Shown: positions 22,107 through 32,478 of the stretch, piece by piece
Layout: each line of letters starts with the position of its first letter
Numbering within the stretch: position 1 is the stretch's first letter
Source: Microthrix sp041394405
Lineage (GTDB): Bacteria; Actinomycetota; Acidimicrobiia; Acidimicrobiales; Microtrichaceae
Reading direction: 5' to 3'
Length of the DNA: 64,000 nucleotides
NCBI GenBank assembly: GCA_041394405.1
Contig: JAWKIF010000007.1
Span: 62,001 to 126,000, forward strand
Position numbers and translations under genes: made by a program
The notes under the pieces: generated by a model
What the model was told of the DNA's origin: nothing
Databases searched by the model: none
What the model saw: only the letters and a program-made list of their open reading frames with translations

Positions 22107-22612
22107 CAGTGACCCTCCGGTGCGCACTTGGGACCCTTGGCCGGCTCGTCGAGCGTCTTGGAGCCCGGCGGCGGGCCGTCCTGAAGGTCCCCCGTATCGA
22201 TGTAGAGCAGGCCGTCATCGCCCGGCTCCACCGGGTAGCGGTCGAGGCCCCTCGGCGAGGGCCCGGACAGGAGTTCGCCCGCACGGTTGAACACCGAGCC
22301 ATGACACGGACACTCGAACTGCCCGGATGACTCGCAGTAGGGCACCCGACAGCCCAGATGCGTGCACTTCTCGCTGAGGGCGACCACCTCGCCCTCCAAC
22401 TTCACCAGGTAGCCCCGGGCCGCTCGCACTTCGACCGCCCCGTCGTCGGGCACGGCGTCGGGCGCCACGGCGCGCACCAAGCCGCCGAACCCCGATGTGA
22501 CCTTGGGTTTCAGCAGGTCCCAGGTGGTCCACGCGCCGGCGCCCGCGACCAGTGCCGCCCCGCCCTTCCACGCCCTGCTCAGCAGGGTCCTCCGATCAAG
22601 TTCCTTGCTCAT
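22106..22612 (-). CDS. Rieske [2Fe-2S] protein of a bc-type complex
   Basis: A 168-residue Rieske protein. Cluster box 1 is CTHLGC (83-88) and box 2 CPCHGS (101-106); Cys83, His85, Cys101 and His104 are the cluster ligands and Cys88/Cys103 the stabilising disulphide. The N-terminus has a DRRTLL twin-arginine stretch followed by an alanine/glycine-rich hydrophobic segment (18-30), suggesting Tat-dependent insertion as a membrane anchor. It oxidises quinol at the Qo site and passes electrons to cytochrome c. It overlaps the upstream cytochrome b gene by 4 bases and the cytochrome c gene by 1. Confidence 0.92.
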   Translation of the reverse strand: MSKELDRRTLLSRAWKGGAALVAGAGAWTTWDLLKPKVTSGFGGLVRAVAPDAVPDDGAVEVRAARGYLVKLEGEVVALSEKCTHLGCRVPYCESSGQFECPCHGSVFNRAGELLSGPSPRGLDRYPVEPGDDGLLYIDTGDLQDGPPPGSKTLDEPAKGPKCAPEGH

Positions 22613-23205
22613 AGCTCACCGTGCCATTCGTTCCACGGCCACACCCAGCCCCAGTTGGGTCCACGAAAGGCGAAGCCGATGATGGTCAGGACAATCCACA
22701 CCACCATGAAGGTGGTGAACGCCGTCACCGCCACCTTGCGATGGCGGGGTCGGATGTAGTCGCTGCGGTCGATGTATGGCAGGGCAATCAGGCCGCACAC
22801 GATCGCTCCCGGAACCAACACCCCGGCCACCAGCGGGTGGAAGTGCGACAACAACTCCTGCAGGGCGGCGAAGTACCACGGCGCCTTTTCGGGGTTGGGC
22901 GTGTTGGTCGGGTTCGCCACGTCCCGCAGCGGGGCGTCGACGAAGACGGAGATGAGCATCACGGTGAGCAGCACCGACATGGCCGCCACGGCGTGGCGCA
23001 CCAACAGGTGGGGCCACACCATGACCAGGTCCTGGTCCTCGGGCTCCTTGCGCTCCCCGGCCACGGGCTTGCCCGGCACGATGCCCAGCACGCGCCGCTC
23101 GTCGGCGGTGACGCTCAGGTCGGTGGTGCCCACGCGGCCGGCGGGATTCGAGGGGCCCGGCGGGGCTGCGGATCCTCCTGGGGTTGCTTCGGCGTCTTCA
23201 GGCAT
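22609..23205 (-). CDS. Cytochrome b C-terminal subunit (subunit IV-like)
   Basis: A 198-residue protein matching the C-terminal half of cytochrome b, as in b6f subunit IV. After a polar N-terminus of about 65 residues come three hydrophobic segments. The Qo-site motif appears as APWYF (within EKAPWYFAALQELLSHFHP) rather than PEWY, so the usual glutamate is missing; variants of this kind occur in menaquinol-type complexes. The start at 23205 overlaps the end of the N-terminal cytochrome b gene by 8 bases. Together the two genes form a split cytochrome b. Confidence 0.88.
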   Translation of the reverse strand: MPEDAEATPGGSAAPPGPSNPAGRVGTTDLSVTADERRVLGIVPGKPVAGERKEPEDQDLVMVWPHLLVRHAVAAMSVLLTVMLISVFVDAPLRDVANPTNTPNPEKAPWYFAALQELLSHFHPLVAGVLVPGAIVCGLIALPYIDRSDYIRPRHRKVAVTAFTTFMVVWIVLTIIGFAFRGPNWGWVWPWNEWHGEL

Positions 23206-23953
23206 CAGGTTCGTTCCTTTCGATGTCGAGCATGGAGTCCTTGCGCCAGCGCCACAGGTGAATCATGAGCACCATGACGATGAGCGAGGGCAGCACTGCG
23301 ACGTGCAGCACGTAGAACCGCAGCAACGTGGCCGCCCCAACGGTGGGGCCACCCAGGAGCATTTCCTGCACCTGCCCGCCGATGATCGGCACGTAGGCCG
23401 CCATCTCGGTACCCACGGTGACGGCCCAGTAGGCCAGCTGATCCCACGGCAGGAGGTAGCCGGTGAACGACATCAGCAAGGTCAAAATCAACAGCACCAC
23501 GCCGATCACCCAGTTGAACTCCCGCGGCTTCTTGTAGGCGCCGCGGAAGAACACCCGAGCCATGTGGGCGGCGACCGCCAGCACCATGAGGTGGGCCGAC
23601 CACCGGTGCACGTTGCGGATGTATTGGCCAAACGTGACCTCGGTCTGGATGGTCTGGATGTCGGCATAGGCGGACTCCGGCGCCGGCACGTAGAAGAACA
23701 TCAGGTAGATGCCCGACGCGATCAGGGAGCCCAGCAACACGGTGGAGATGACGCCGAGGTAGTAGGAGTAGCGAAAGCCGATCTCCTTCCGCTTCATCTT
23801 CACCGGGTAGATGTGCAGCACGAAGCTGGACCAGTGCCCGGCGGCGCGGTCGCGCGGCGTGGCGCGAGACGGGGACCGAAACATCGATTGACCCACTCGG
23901 GTGTCTCGCACCCGGTCGAGGAGGGTCCGTTTTCCCTGGGTGGTCATGGTCAT
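23198..23953 (-). CDS. Cytochrome b N-terminal subunit (b6-like)
   Basis: A 251-residue protein with four core membrane helices and two pairs of haem-b histidines: HRWSAHLMVLAVAAH (13 residues between outer histidines) and HVAVLPSLIVMVLMIH (14 between). The 13/14 spacing is that of b6-type cytochromes. YKKPRE follows the second helix, as in the family. The start at 23953 overlaps the flavoprotein gene by 4 bases (ATGA); a second ATG two codons later is possible. It is the quinol-oxidising core of the complex encoded by 21648-23953. Confidence 0.92.
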   Translation of the reverse strand: MTMTTQGKRTLLDRVRDTRVGQSMFRSPSRATPRDRAAGHWSSFVLHIYPVKMKRKEIGFRYSYYLGVISTVLLGSLIASGIYLMFFYVPAPESAYADIQTIQTEVTFGQYIRNVHRWSAHLMVLAVAAHMARVFFRGAYKKPREFNWVIGVVLLILTLLMSFTGYLLPWDQLAYWAVTVGTEMAAYVPIIGGQVQEMLLGGPTVGAATLLRFYVLHVAVLPSLIVMVLMIHLWRWRKDSMLDIERNEPDA

Positions 23954-25737
23954 GATGGAACTCCCAATCCGGTCCACATCCCCATCGACAATGCGTCGGG
24001 GGGGCAACGTTCAATGCACAGCCCGCAACGGATGCACTCGGTCTCGTCCAACAGCAGAGCGGTGCCGCCGGGGTAGCGCGCATCGATCTCCTCGCTGGGC
24101 ACCAGTGCGATGACATCCACCGGGCAGACATCCGCGCACAGCGCGCACAGCACGCAGCGGTCCGTGTCCAACATGATGTTGGCGAAGCACCGCAGGCACC
24201 GGTTGGCCTCGCAGCGGGCCTGCTCGGCAGTGAACCCCGTCTCCACCTCGGCCAGCCCCACGCGGCGGCCGGTCTCGAGCGTGGGAACGGGCACTCGGGC
24301 GTCCCGGTCGTAGAGGTCGTTGAGGCGGTGAAACTGGTTGAGGCGAACCATGGTGCCGGGCCGATCCTCGGCGATGTCGCCACCGAAGGACCGGTGGATG
24401 TCCTGGGCGGCTCGGCGGCCGTCGGCGATGGCGTCGATGAGGGTTCGGGGCCCCTTGGCCGCGTCACCGCCAGCCCACAACCGGGGCACGTCGGTCGCGC
24501 CCGTCACCGGGTCGGCGGCGATGGTTCGGCGGGGGGAGACCTCGGGGCCGTGCTCGCCGAGCGCCTCCAAGTCGATGGCCTGGCCGATGGCGAGGATGAC
24601 CGTGTCGGCCTCCGTGACCTGAACGTCGGCGGTGTCGAACTGGGGCGAGAAGCGACCGTCGGCGTCGAACACCGAAGTGACGCCGGTGGTCTCCAGCCCC
24701 ACCACCCGTCCGCCATCGGTGAGGATGCGGGCGGGACCCCGGCGGTGGACGAAGGCGATGCCCTCCTCGGCCGCCTCCTCGATCTCGAACTCGTGGGCGG
24801 GCATCTCCTCGCGCGACTCCAGCGAGAAGACGGTGGTCTGACGGGCACCGGCGCGGGAGGCGGACCGGGCCACGTCGAGCGCCTCGGTGATGGACGCCCG
24901 GGCCGTCGGGGCCTCCGAATCGGCCTCGGCCCGCTTGGCCCCGTAGTCGGCGGCCCGGAGCGCCGTGCGGGCAGCGTCCATGGCCACGTCACCACCCCCG
25001 ACGACGATCACCCGCTCGCCGATGTCGACCTCGAACCCCCGGTTCATGTTGATGAGAAACTCGATGGCCTTGAACACGCCGTCGGCATCGGCACCGTCGA
25101 GGTCGAGGCCGCGGCCCAGCGTGGCACCGATGCCCAGAAACACTGCGTCGTGGCGGGTGCGCAGCTCGTCGAGGGTCACGTCGGTGCCCAGGCGGGTGTT
25201 GTAGCGCACCTCGACGCCCAGCCCGATGATGGCATCGATGTCGCCGGCCAGCACCGCTCGATCCAGGCGGTACTCGGGGATGCCCAACCACATGGCGCCG
25301 CCGAGCTTCTCGGTGGCCTCGTAGACCGTGACCGCGTAGCCCAGGCGCCGGAGGTCGTGGGCACAGGCCATGCCGGCCGGGCCGCCGCCGACGATGCCGA
25401 TGCTCTCGGATCGCTCGACGGCGGGCGGTGCGGCGACCTGCTCCCACACCTTGGGGTCGCCGGTCTCGGGGCCGAACTGCTCGGTCACGAAACGCTTGAG
25501 GGCACGGATGGCGATGGGCCGGTCGATCTTCCCCCGACGGCAGGCGTCCTCGCAGGGCGCGGCACACACCCGCCCGCACACCGAGGCAAACGGGTTGGGC
25601 AGTCGAGCCGTGAGGTAGGCCAACTCGTCGTCACCGTCGGCGATGGCGGCCACATACATGCCCGCGTTGGTGTGCACCGGGCACGCGGCGAGGCAGGGGA
25701 TGTTCTCGTCGAAGTAGGCGAGCTCGTCGGAGGCCAT
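23950..25737 (-). CDS. GltD-like FAD/NAD(P) oxidoreductase with N- and C-terminal Fe-S domains
   Basis: A 595-residue iron-sulphur flavoprotein of the glutamate-synthase small-subunit type. Residues 10-70 hold the dihydropyrimidine-dehydrogenase domain II cysteines (C15, C19, then VCGRVCAAPCEDAC with C54, C58, C62, C66). GGGPAGMA (117-124) binds FAD and VVGGGDVAMDAA binds NAD(P)H. The C-terminus adds a bacterial ferredoxin with two [4Fe-4S] motifs (CVLCALCADVCPVD and CIRCGLCIERCPPD). There is no large GltB gene nearby. Its place between narI and cytochrome b suggests electron transfer from NAD(P)H or ferredoxin into this nitrate chain; that role is inference. The start at 25737 shares one base with the preceding stop. 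Confidence 0.85.
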   Translation of the reverse strand: MASDELAYFDENIPCLAACPVHTNAGMYVAAIADGDDELAYLTARLPNPFASVCGRVCAAPCEDACRRGKIDRPIAIRALKRFVTEQFGPETGDPKVWEQVAAPPAVERSESIGIVGGGPAGMACAHDLRRLGYAVTVYEATEKLGGAMWLGIPEYRLDRAVLAGDIDAIIGLGVEVRYNTRLGTDVTLDELRTRHDAVFLGIGATLGRGLDLDGADADGVFKAIEFLINMNRGFEVDIGERVIVVGGGDVAMDAARTALRAADYGAKRAEADSEAPTARASITEALDVARSASRAGARQTTVFSLESREEMPAHEFEIEEAAEEGIAFVHRRGPARILTDGGRVVGLETTGVTSVFDADGRFSPQFDTADVQVTEADTVILAIGQAIDLEALGEHGPEVSPRRTIAADPVTGATDVPRLWAGGDAAKGPRTLIDAIADGRRAAQDIHRSFGGDIAEDRPGTMVRLNQFHRLNDLYDRDARVPVPTLETGRRVGLAEVETGFTAEQARCEANRCLRCFANIMLDTDRCVLCALCADVCPVDVIALVPSEEIDARYPGGTALLLDETECIRCGLCIERCPPDALSMGMWTGLGVPS

Positions 25738-26042
25738 CAGATCCGCGATTCCCGGTGCGCCCACCACAGCAGCCACAGCGAGGCCCCCAGGCCGGCACCG
25801 AACACGCCCGTGCCGATGAGATCCTGGGCCATCTGCTCCATGTCCGTCACCGCCTGCAGGGTCATCACCCAGCCGGGCAGGACGACCACCAGCGCCGAGA
25901 TGCCCACCACGATGATCAGCGTCTTCAACCAGGCCACCCGCCAGGGCACGGTGATCCGATCGATGCGGCCGAACGAGTAGCGACCAAGCACCACGGCAAT
26001 GACGAACGTGGCGGCAATGACTCCGAGGACGACGCGGTTCAT
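25737..26042 (-). CDS. Small membrane protein of the nitrate cluster
   Basis: A 101-residue protein I do not recognise, with three hydrophobic segments (about 4-20, 38-60 and 76-96). Short polar loops contain RYSFGRIDR and a final WWAHRESRI tail. No haem c motif or cysteine pair is present; the single histidine lies near the C-terminus, so haem b binding is unlikely. It sits 57 bases after narI and overlaps the flavoprotein gene by one base, so it is probably a small subunit or assembly factor of the complex to which that flavoprotein docks. This role is a guess from position. Confidence 0.65.
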   Translation of the reverse strand: MNRVVLGVIAATFVIAVVLGRYSFGRIDRITVPWRVAWLKTLIIVVGISALVVVLPGWVMTLQAVTDMEQMAQDLIGTGVFGAGLGASLWLLWWAHRESRI

Positions 26043-26099
26043 CTCAGTGGGCCTTTCCGGACGGGTGCGGGATGACTCGTGTGGCGGTGGTGGGCATGG

Positions 26100-26819
26100 T
26101 CAGTGCGTTCGCTCCATGGGGCGCTCCGAGGCGGTATGGAACGCCGCCGGGGCGGGTCGGTTGCGGACGACCCGCTGCCAGGGCCGCGTCAGGTAGCCGA
26201 GGGGCAAGGTGAGGATGTGCACCAGGCGGGTGAACGGGAGGATCGCGATGAAGACAAAGAAGGCCAGCACGTGCACCTTGATGACGACCGGCAGCGGCTC
26301 GATGTAGGAGGGATCCGGCTGCAGAACCAGCAGCGAGCGAACGTAGGGAACCATCACCGCAGTGCCCCACGACGAGCCGAACCGAAATGCCACCGCGGTC
26401 CAGATGCCGGACACGATCTGCACGGCAACGACGCCCAGGACCACCAGGTCCATCGGGGTCGTGACGGCCCGGATGCGGGGGGTTCGCACCCGTCGGACGA
26501 TCAGCACCGTGATGCCGAAGGCCGCCCAGAGCGCCAACGCCAGGCCGGTGACCTCCAGCAGGGCCAGGCGCAGCGAGCTGCCGTTCCACAGCCGAAAGGC
26601 GCCCGGCACGAACAAGGCCACGATGTGACCCACCAGGATCAACGAGATACCCCAGTGGAACGGGATGGAACCCCAGTACAGCTTGCGGCTCTCCAACAGC
26701 TGCGAGGACAGCGACGAGACGGAGAACTCGTGCAGACGCCAGCGGGCGATCGTGACGAAGATCAGCAACGCCAGGGCCCCGTAGGGCAGGGCGCCAAAGA
26801 GCACTTCGTTGGTGGTCAT
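26100..26819 (-). CDS. narI: Respiratory nitrate reductase gamma subunit, cytochrome b
   Basis: The 239-residue membrane subunit that oxidises quinol and passes electrons through two b haems to NarH. It has five hydrophobic segments. The haem-ligand histidine pairs are HWGISLILVGH in the second segment and HVLAFFVFIAILPFTRLVH in the last, matching the NarI pattern. The C-terminus ends in a basic cytoplasmic tail. The start overlaps the narJ stop by 4 bases (ATGA). Confidence 0.93.
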   Translation of the reverse strand: MTTNEVLFGALPYGALALLIFVTIARWRLHEFSVSSLSSQLLESRKLYWGSIPFHWGISLILVGHIVALFVPGAFRLWNGSSLRLALLEVTGLALALWAAFGITVLIVRRVRTPRIRAVTTPMDLVVLGVVAVQIVSGIWTAVAFRFGSSWGTAVMVPYVRSLLVLQPDPSYIEPLPVVIKVHVLAFFVFIAILPFTRLVHILTLPLGYLTRPWQRVVRNRPAPAAFHTASERPMERTH

Positions 26820-27333
26820 CGCCTCACTCCGATCATCACCGGGGTGGGTCGCTCCACCACGGCATGGGTTGCGGCCAACACGTGCCGATAGGGGTTCTCG
26901 GGCGCCGCGGTGGCCAGGGTCTTGGACATGGTGGCGACCGAGGCGGCCGCCACGTCGGTGAGGTCGGTGAGGGGAGCGGGAACCTGGGCCAGGTACCGCA
27001 GCACCGGTTCGATGTGATCGGGCAGCTCACCCATCAGGTCGACGTTGTGGCGCTCCATGTCGCGCTTCAGATCGGCCATGAACTCCCCGCGCCGGTAGTT
27101 CTCGCCCCAGGTGACGTGGCCCACGTAGGGCACGAACTGGGGTGAGAGGTCGAGCGTCACGGTGTGCAGCTCCTCCCACTGTCCCAACTCGAGCGTGCCC
27201 ACGTCGTCGATGAAGTGCTCCATGGACCGACGCGCCAACCCCTCGGGCAGCGCTTCGACGGCCTCGACGAGGCGCTCGAGGGAATCGGGGCCCGGATACC
27301 GGTAGGCCAGGGCGACCACGGCGGCCTCGTGCA

Positions 27334-27337
<4 letters not shown>
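26816..27337 (-). CDS. narJ: Nitrate reductase assembly chaperone
   Basis: A 173-residue NarJ/TorD-family chaperone for molybdenum cofactor insertion into NarG and docking of NarGH to NarI. The family features seen are an N-terminal LAYRYPG segment, the FVPYVGHVTWGENYRRGEFM region (about 62-82, corresponding to the PDHLPLELE-type substrate-binding helix region) and a helical composition throughout. ATG-ATG gives two start options at 27337 and 27334; the first creates the 4-base overlap with narH seen elsewhere in this operon. Confidence 0.9.
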
Positions 27338-28845
<1,508 letters not shown>

Positions 28846-28854
28846 GGGTGACTC

Positions 28855-31800
28855 CTAGTACTCGGGCTTGTCGATGCGGCGGACGTAGACGAACGTGTCC
28901 CGGTTGACACCGGTGGGGCCCCAGTAGTTGAAGGCGTAGGTGAACTGCCCGTACCCACCGCTCATCAGCACCGGCTTGAGGCGGGCCCGGGTGAGGGAGT
29001 TGTTCATTCCCGCACGCTTCTTCCGGCGGGGCGAGATGGGAATGCCGACGGTGCGCTCGGTGGCGTGGTACACGAACACCGTTCCCCGCGGAATGCGTGA
29101 CGAGGTGGTGCAGCGTTGCACGAACACCCCGTTGTCGTTGTACAGCTCCACCCAGTCGTTGTCGGCGATGCCCAGGTCGGCGGCATCCTTGGCGTTGAGC
29201 CAGATCGGATAGCCACCCCGCGACAGGGTCATCATGCGGTCGTTCTCGGAGTACGTCGAGTGGATCGACCACTTGCCGTGAGGCGTGATGTAGTTGAAGA
29301 GTTTGCCGTCCTGGCCCTCGGCCATTGACTCCTCGGTCTCCGACAGCATCACGTGGTCGGGTCGCGGCTTGTACACCGGCAGGTGCTCGCCCCACTCGAG
29401 GTACTTCTCGTGGTCGAGGTAGAAGTGCTGGCGCCCCGTCAGCGTTCGCCACGGCACCAGATGTTCGACGTTGATCGTGAACGGGCTGTAGGGCCGGCCC
29501 TTGCCCACCAGGCCACTCCACGTCGGCGTCGTGAGGATTCGCCGGGGCTGGGAGATCAGGTCGGCGAAGCTGATGCGGGTGTCGCGTTGGCCCGCACCCA
29601 GGTGGGTGAGCGACAGCCCGGTCTTGGCCTCCTCGGCCTCGAAGGCGCGGTGGGCCAGTTCGCCGTTGGATGCCGGATCCAAGGCCAGGATCGCTTCGCA
29701 GACCTCGCGGTCACGCTCCAGCGAGGGCCGCAGCAATCCGTCGGTGCCCTTGCTGAACCGGTCGGGCTGCTTTCGTGCCAGCTCGTCGTAATAGTCCGAC
29801 ACCGAAATGCGCAGCCCGTGGGCGGCGACACCGTTCGCTCGAACGGCCGGGCCGAGCGAGACCATCTGTTCGTACAGATCGGCGTAGTGGCGCTTGACCA
29901 CCTTGAACCGGGGCATGGTCTTGCCCGGGATGGCCTCGGTTTCGCCGGCCCGCCAGTCGGCCACCTCGGTCTGGCTGATCTCGTCGGGCGAATCGTGCAC
30001 CAGCGGTTGGGCGATCACGTCCTCGACGGCGCCCGGCAGGTGGCCCCCCGACAGCTCCTGCACCTTCTTGGCCAGCCCCTTGAAGATCGACCAGTCGCTC
30101 CTGGACTCCCAGGCGGGCGGCACGGCCTCCTGCATCGGGTTGATGAAGGAGTGCATATCGGTGGTGTTGAGGTCGTTCTTCTCGTACCACGTGGCCGCCG
30201 GCAACACGATGTCGGAGTACAGCGCCGAGGTGTCCATGCGGAAGTTCAGGTCCACCACCAGGTCCATCTTCCCGATGGGGGCGTCGGGCCGCACGGTCAC
30301 CTCGGCCACCCCGTGGTCGTCCGGCTCGGCGGCGATGGCGGTCGAGGTGGTTCCCAGGTAGTGCTTCAGGAAGAACTCGTGGCCCTTGGCCGAGGTGCCG
30401 ATGGCGTTGCCCCGCCAGATGAACCAGGTGCGCGGCCAGGACTCGGGAGCGTCCGGATCGTCGATGGCGAACTGCAGGTCGCCCGACTTCAGGCGCTCGA
30501 CGATCTCGGCCTGCACCTCCTCGTCGGTGGAGGCGCCGCCTCGGCGCGCCTGGCGCACCACATCGAGCGGGTTCTCGTTGAACTGCGGGAAGAACGGCAG
30601 CCAGCCCTGGCGAACGGCCCGAGCCTGATGGTCGAGCGTGTGGTCGAAGCGTTCGGGGTGATCGTCGGGCAGCGAGTCGTAGCCGCGGTAGCCCCGTTCG
30701 TAGCGCCACTGGTCGGAGTGCACGTAGTGAAACGACGGCGTGTTCTGGTGTCGCGGCGCCAGACCCCAGTCCTGGCCGAAGGCGATCGTCCCCCACGACG
30801 CATGGCCCACCAGCTTCTCCTGGCCGACGTAGTGGCCCAGTCCGCCACCGTTGACACCCACCGAGCCCGTCAGCATCAGCGCGCTGATCCCCGCCCGGTA
30901 CAGCAGGTTGTTGTGGTACCAGTGGTTGGCGCCCGCACCGATGATGATCAGGTTCTTGCCGTTGGTGAGTTCCCCGTTGCGGCCCCACTGGCGGGCGAAG
31001 TCGATCACGGTGTCGCGATGGACGCCCGTGTACCGCTCCTGCCACGCCGGGGTGTAGGGCACATCGTCGTCGTCGTAGCCACCGGCGTCGTAGCCGTGCA
31101 GCCCACGGTCCACGCCGAAGCGGGCCATCATCAGATCGAACACGGTGGTGACCTGCACCGGCCCGTCGGTGGTTTCGATGGTGCGAACCGGCACCGACCG
31201 GGTGATCACGCCGTCGCCGCCGAAGAACTCGAGCTGGACCTCGGCCGTCCCGTCGTTGTCGTCGATCAGGCTCAGGCGGGGGGAGATGTCGGCGTCGAGC
31301 ACCGAGTCGTGCAGCTCGAGGTTCCAGTGACCCGTGTCCTCGTTGGCCCACCGATCGCCGATGGCCCCGTTGGGCATGCGGGCCTCGTGGGCCTCGCCGT
31401 CCCACATGAGCATCTTCCACTCGCCGTTCTCCACGTCGGCGTATCGCTCGACGGCCGAGGCCCGCAGGTACTTGCCCGCCTTGCCGTCGGCAATCTGAAC
31501 CAGAAAGGGAAGGTCGGTGTATTGACGGGTGTAGTCCTGGAAGTAGTCCACCGAGCGGTCGCGGTAGAACTCGGTCAACAGCACGTGGTTGACCGCCAGC
31601 CAGAACGCCGTGTCCTGGCCGGGGTTGGTGGGAATCCACCAGTCGGCGTACTTGGCCACCTGCGAGAAGTCGGGGCTGAAGACGCTGAGCTTGGCGCCGG
31701 CGTGTCGCACCTCGGAGATGAAGTGCGTGTCCGGGGTGCGGGTCATGTTCAGGTTGGCGCCCATGACCGCAATGAACCGGGCGTTGTACCAGTCGGCCGA

Positions 31801-32478
31801 CTCGTGCACGTCGGTCTGCTCGCCCCAGGTCTCCGGCGATGCGGGCGGGAGGTCGCAGTACCAGTCATAGAAGCTCATCACCGCGCCGCCGATGAGCGAC
31901 ATGAAACGGCTTCCGGCGGCGTAGGAGACCTGGGACATGGCCGGAATGGGCGAAAACCCCGCCACCCGGTCCGGACCATGCTCCTTGATGGTGTGGATGG
32001 TGGACGCTGCCGCCATCTCCAGCGCCTCGTCCCAGCTGATCCGGCGGAAGCCGCCCTTGCCTCGGGCCTGCTGATACTTGGCGCGCCATTCGGGGTTTGC
32101 CTGAATGGCCGCCCAGGCGTTGACCGGATCGCCCAATGCCTCGCGCTTGGCCTGTCGGTACATGTCGACGAGCACGCCGCGGGCGTAGGGGTACTTCACC
32201 CGGATGGGCGAGTACAGGTACCAGGAGTAGGAGATGCCCCGCTGACAGCCGCGTGGCTCGTAGGGGGGAAGCCCCTCCTCCAGCTGGGGATAGTCGGTGG
32301 CCTGCAGCTCCCACGTGACGATGCCGTCCTTGACGAACACCTCCCAGGAACAGCTCCCCGTGCAGTTCACCCCGTGGGTGGTGCGTACCCGCTTGTCGTG
32401 CTGAAAGCGGTTTCGATAGAACTCCTCCCATTTCCGTTCCGCCGGGGCCATCGTCTCGTCGGTCCAGCGGTCACTCAT
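28855..32478 (-). CDS. narG: Respiratory nitrate reductase alpha subunit, molybdopterin enzyme
   Basis: The 1207-residue catalytic subunit reducing nitrate to nitrite. The FS0 cluster ligands are His35, Cys39, Cys43 and Cys78 (THGVNCTGSCSW, then EPRGC), and the molybdenum aspartate lies in FYDWYCDLPP (203-212), followed by GEQTDVHESADWYN. Similarity to E. coli NarG is evident over the full length, including LNHWYH-type and HSTYS motifs. There is no twin-arginine signal at the N-terminus, so the active site should face the cytoplasm, consistent with NarI and NarK partners. The ATG at 32478 has GAGGAG 7 bases upstream and overlaps the cytochrome gene by 4. Confidence 0.97.
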   Translation of the reverse strand: MSDRWTDETMAPAERKWEEFYRNRFQHDKRVRTTHGVNCTGSCSWEVFVKDGIVTWELQATDYPQLEEGLPPYEPRGCQRGISYSWYLYSPIRVKYPYARGVLVDMYRQAKREALGDPVNAWAAIQANPEWRAKYQQARGKGGFRRISWDEALEMAAASTIHTIKEHGPDRVAGFSPIPAMSQVSYAAGSRFMSLIGGAVMSFYDWYCDLPPASPETWGEQTDVHESADWYNARFIAVMGANLNMTRTPDTHFISEVRHAGAKLSVFSPDFSQVAKYADWWIPTNPGQDTAFWLAVNHVLLTEFYRDRSVDYFQDYTRQYTDLPFLVQIADGKAGKYLRASAVERYADVENGEWKMLMWDGEAHEARMPNGAIGDRWANEDTGHWNLELHDSVLDADISPRLSLIDDNDGTAEVQLEFFGGDGVITRSVPVRTIETTDGPVQVTTVFDLMMARFGVDRGLHGYDAGGYDDDDVPYTPAWQERYTGVHRDTVIDFARQWGRNGELTNGKNLIIIGAGANHWYHNNLLYRAGISALMLTGSVGVNGGGLGHYVGQEKLVGHASWGTIAFGQDWGLAPRHQNTPSFHYVHSDQWRYERGYRGYDSLPDDHPERFDHTLDHQARAVRQGWLPFFPQFNENPLDVVRQARRGGASTDEEVQAEIVERLKSGDLQFAIDDPDAPESWPRTWFIWRGNAIGTSAKGHEFFLKHYLGTTSTAIAAEPDDHGVAEVTVRPDAPIGKMDLVVDLNFRMDTSALYSDIVLPAATWYEKNDLNTTDMHSFINPMQEAVPPAWESRSDWSIFKGLAKKVQELSGGHLPGAVEDVIAQPLVHDSPDEISQTEVADWRAGETEAIPGKTMPRFKVVKRHYADLYEQMVSLGPAVRANGVAAHGLRISVSDYYDELARKQPDRFSKGTDGLLRPSLERDREVCEAILALDPASNGELAHRAFEAEEAKTGLSLTHLGAGQRDTRISFADLISQPRRILTTPTWSGLVGKGRPYSPFTINVEHLVPWRTLTGRQHFYLDHEKYLEWGEHLPVYKPRPDHVMLSETEESMAEGQDGKLFNYITPHGKWSIHSTYSENDRMMTLSRGGYPIWLNAKDAADLGIADNDWVELYNDNGVFVQRCTTSSRIPRGTVFVYHATERTVGIPISPRRKKRAGMNNSLTRARLKPVLMSGGYGQFTYAFNYWGPTGVNRDTFVYVRRIDKPEY

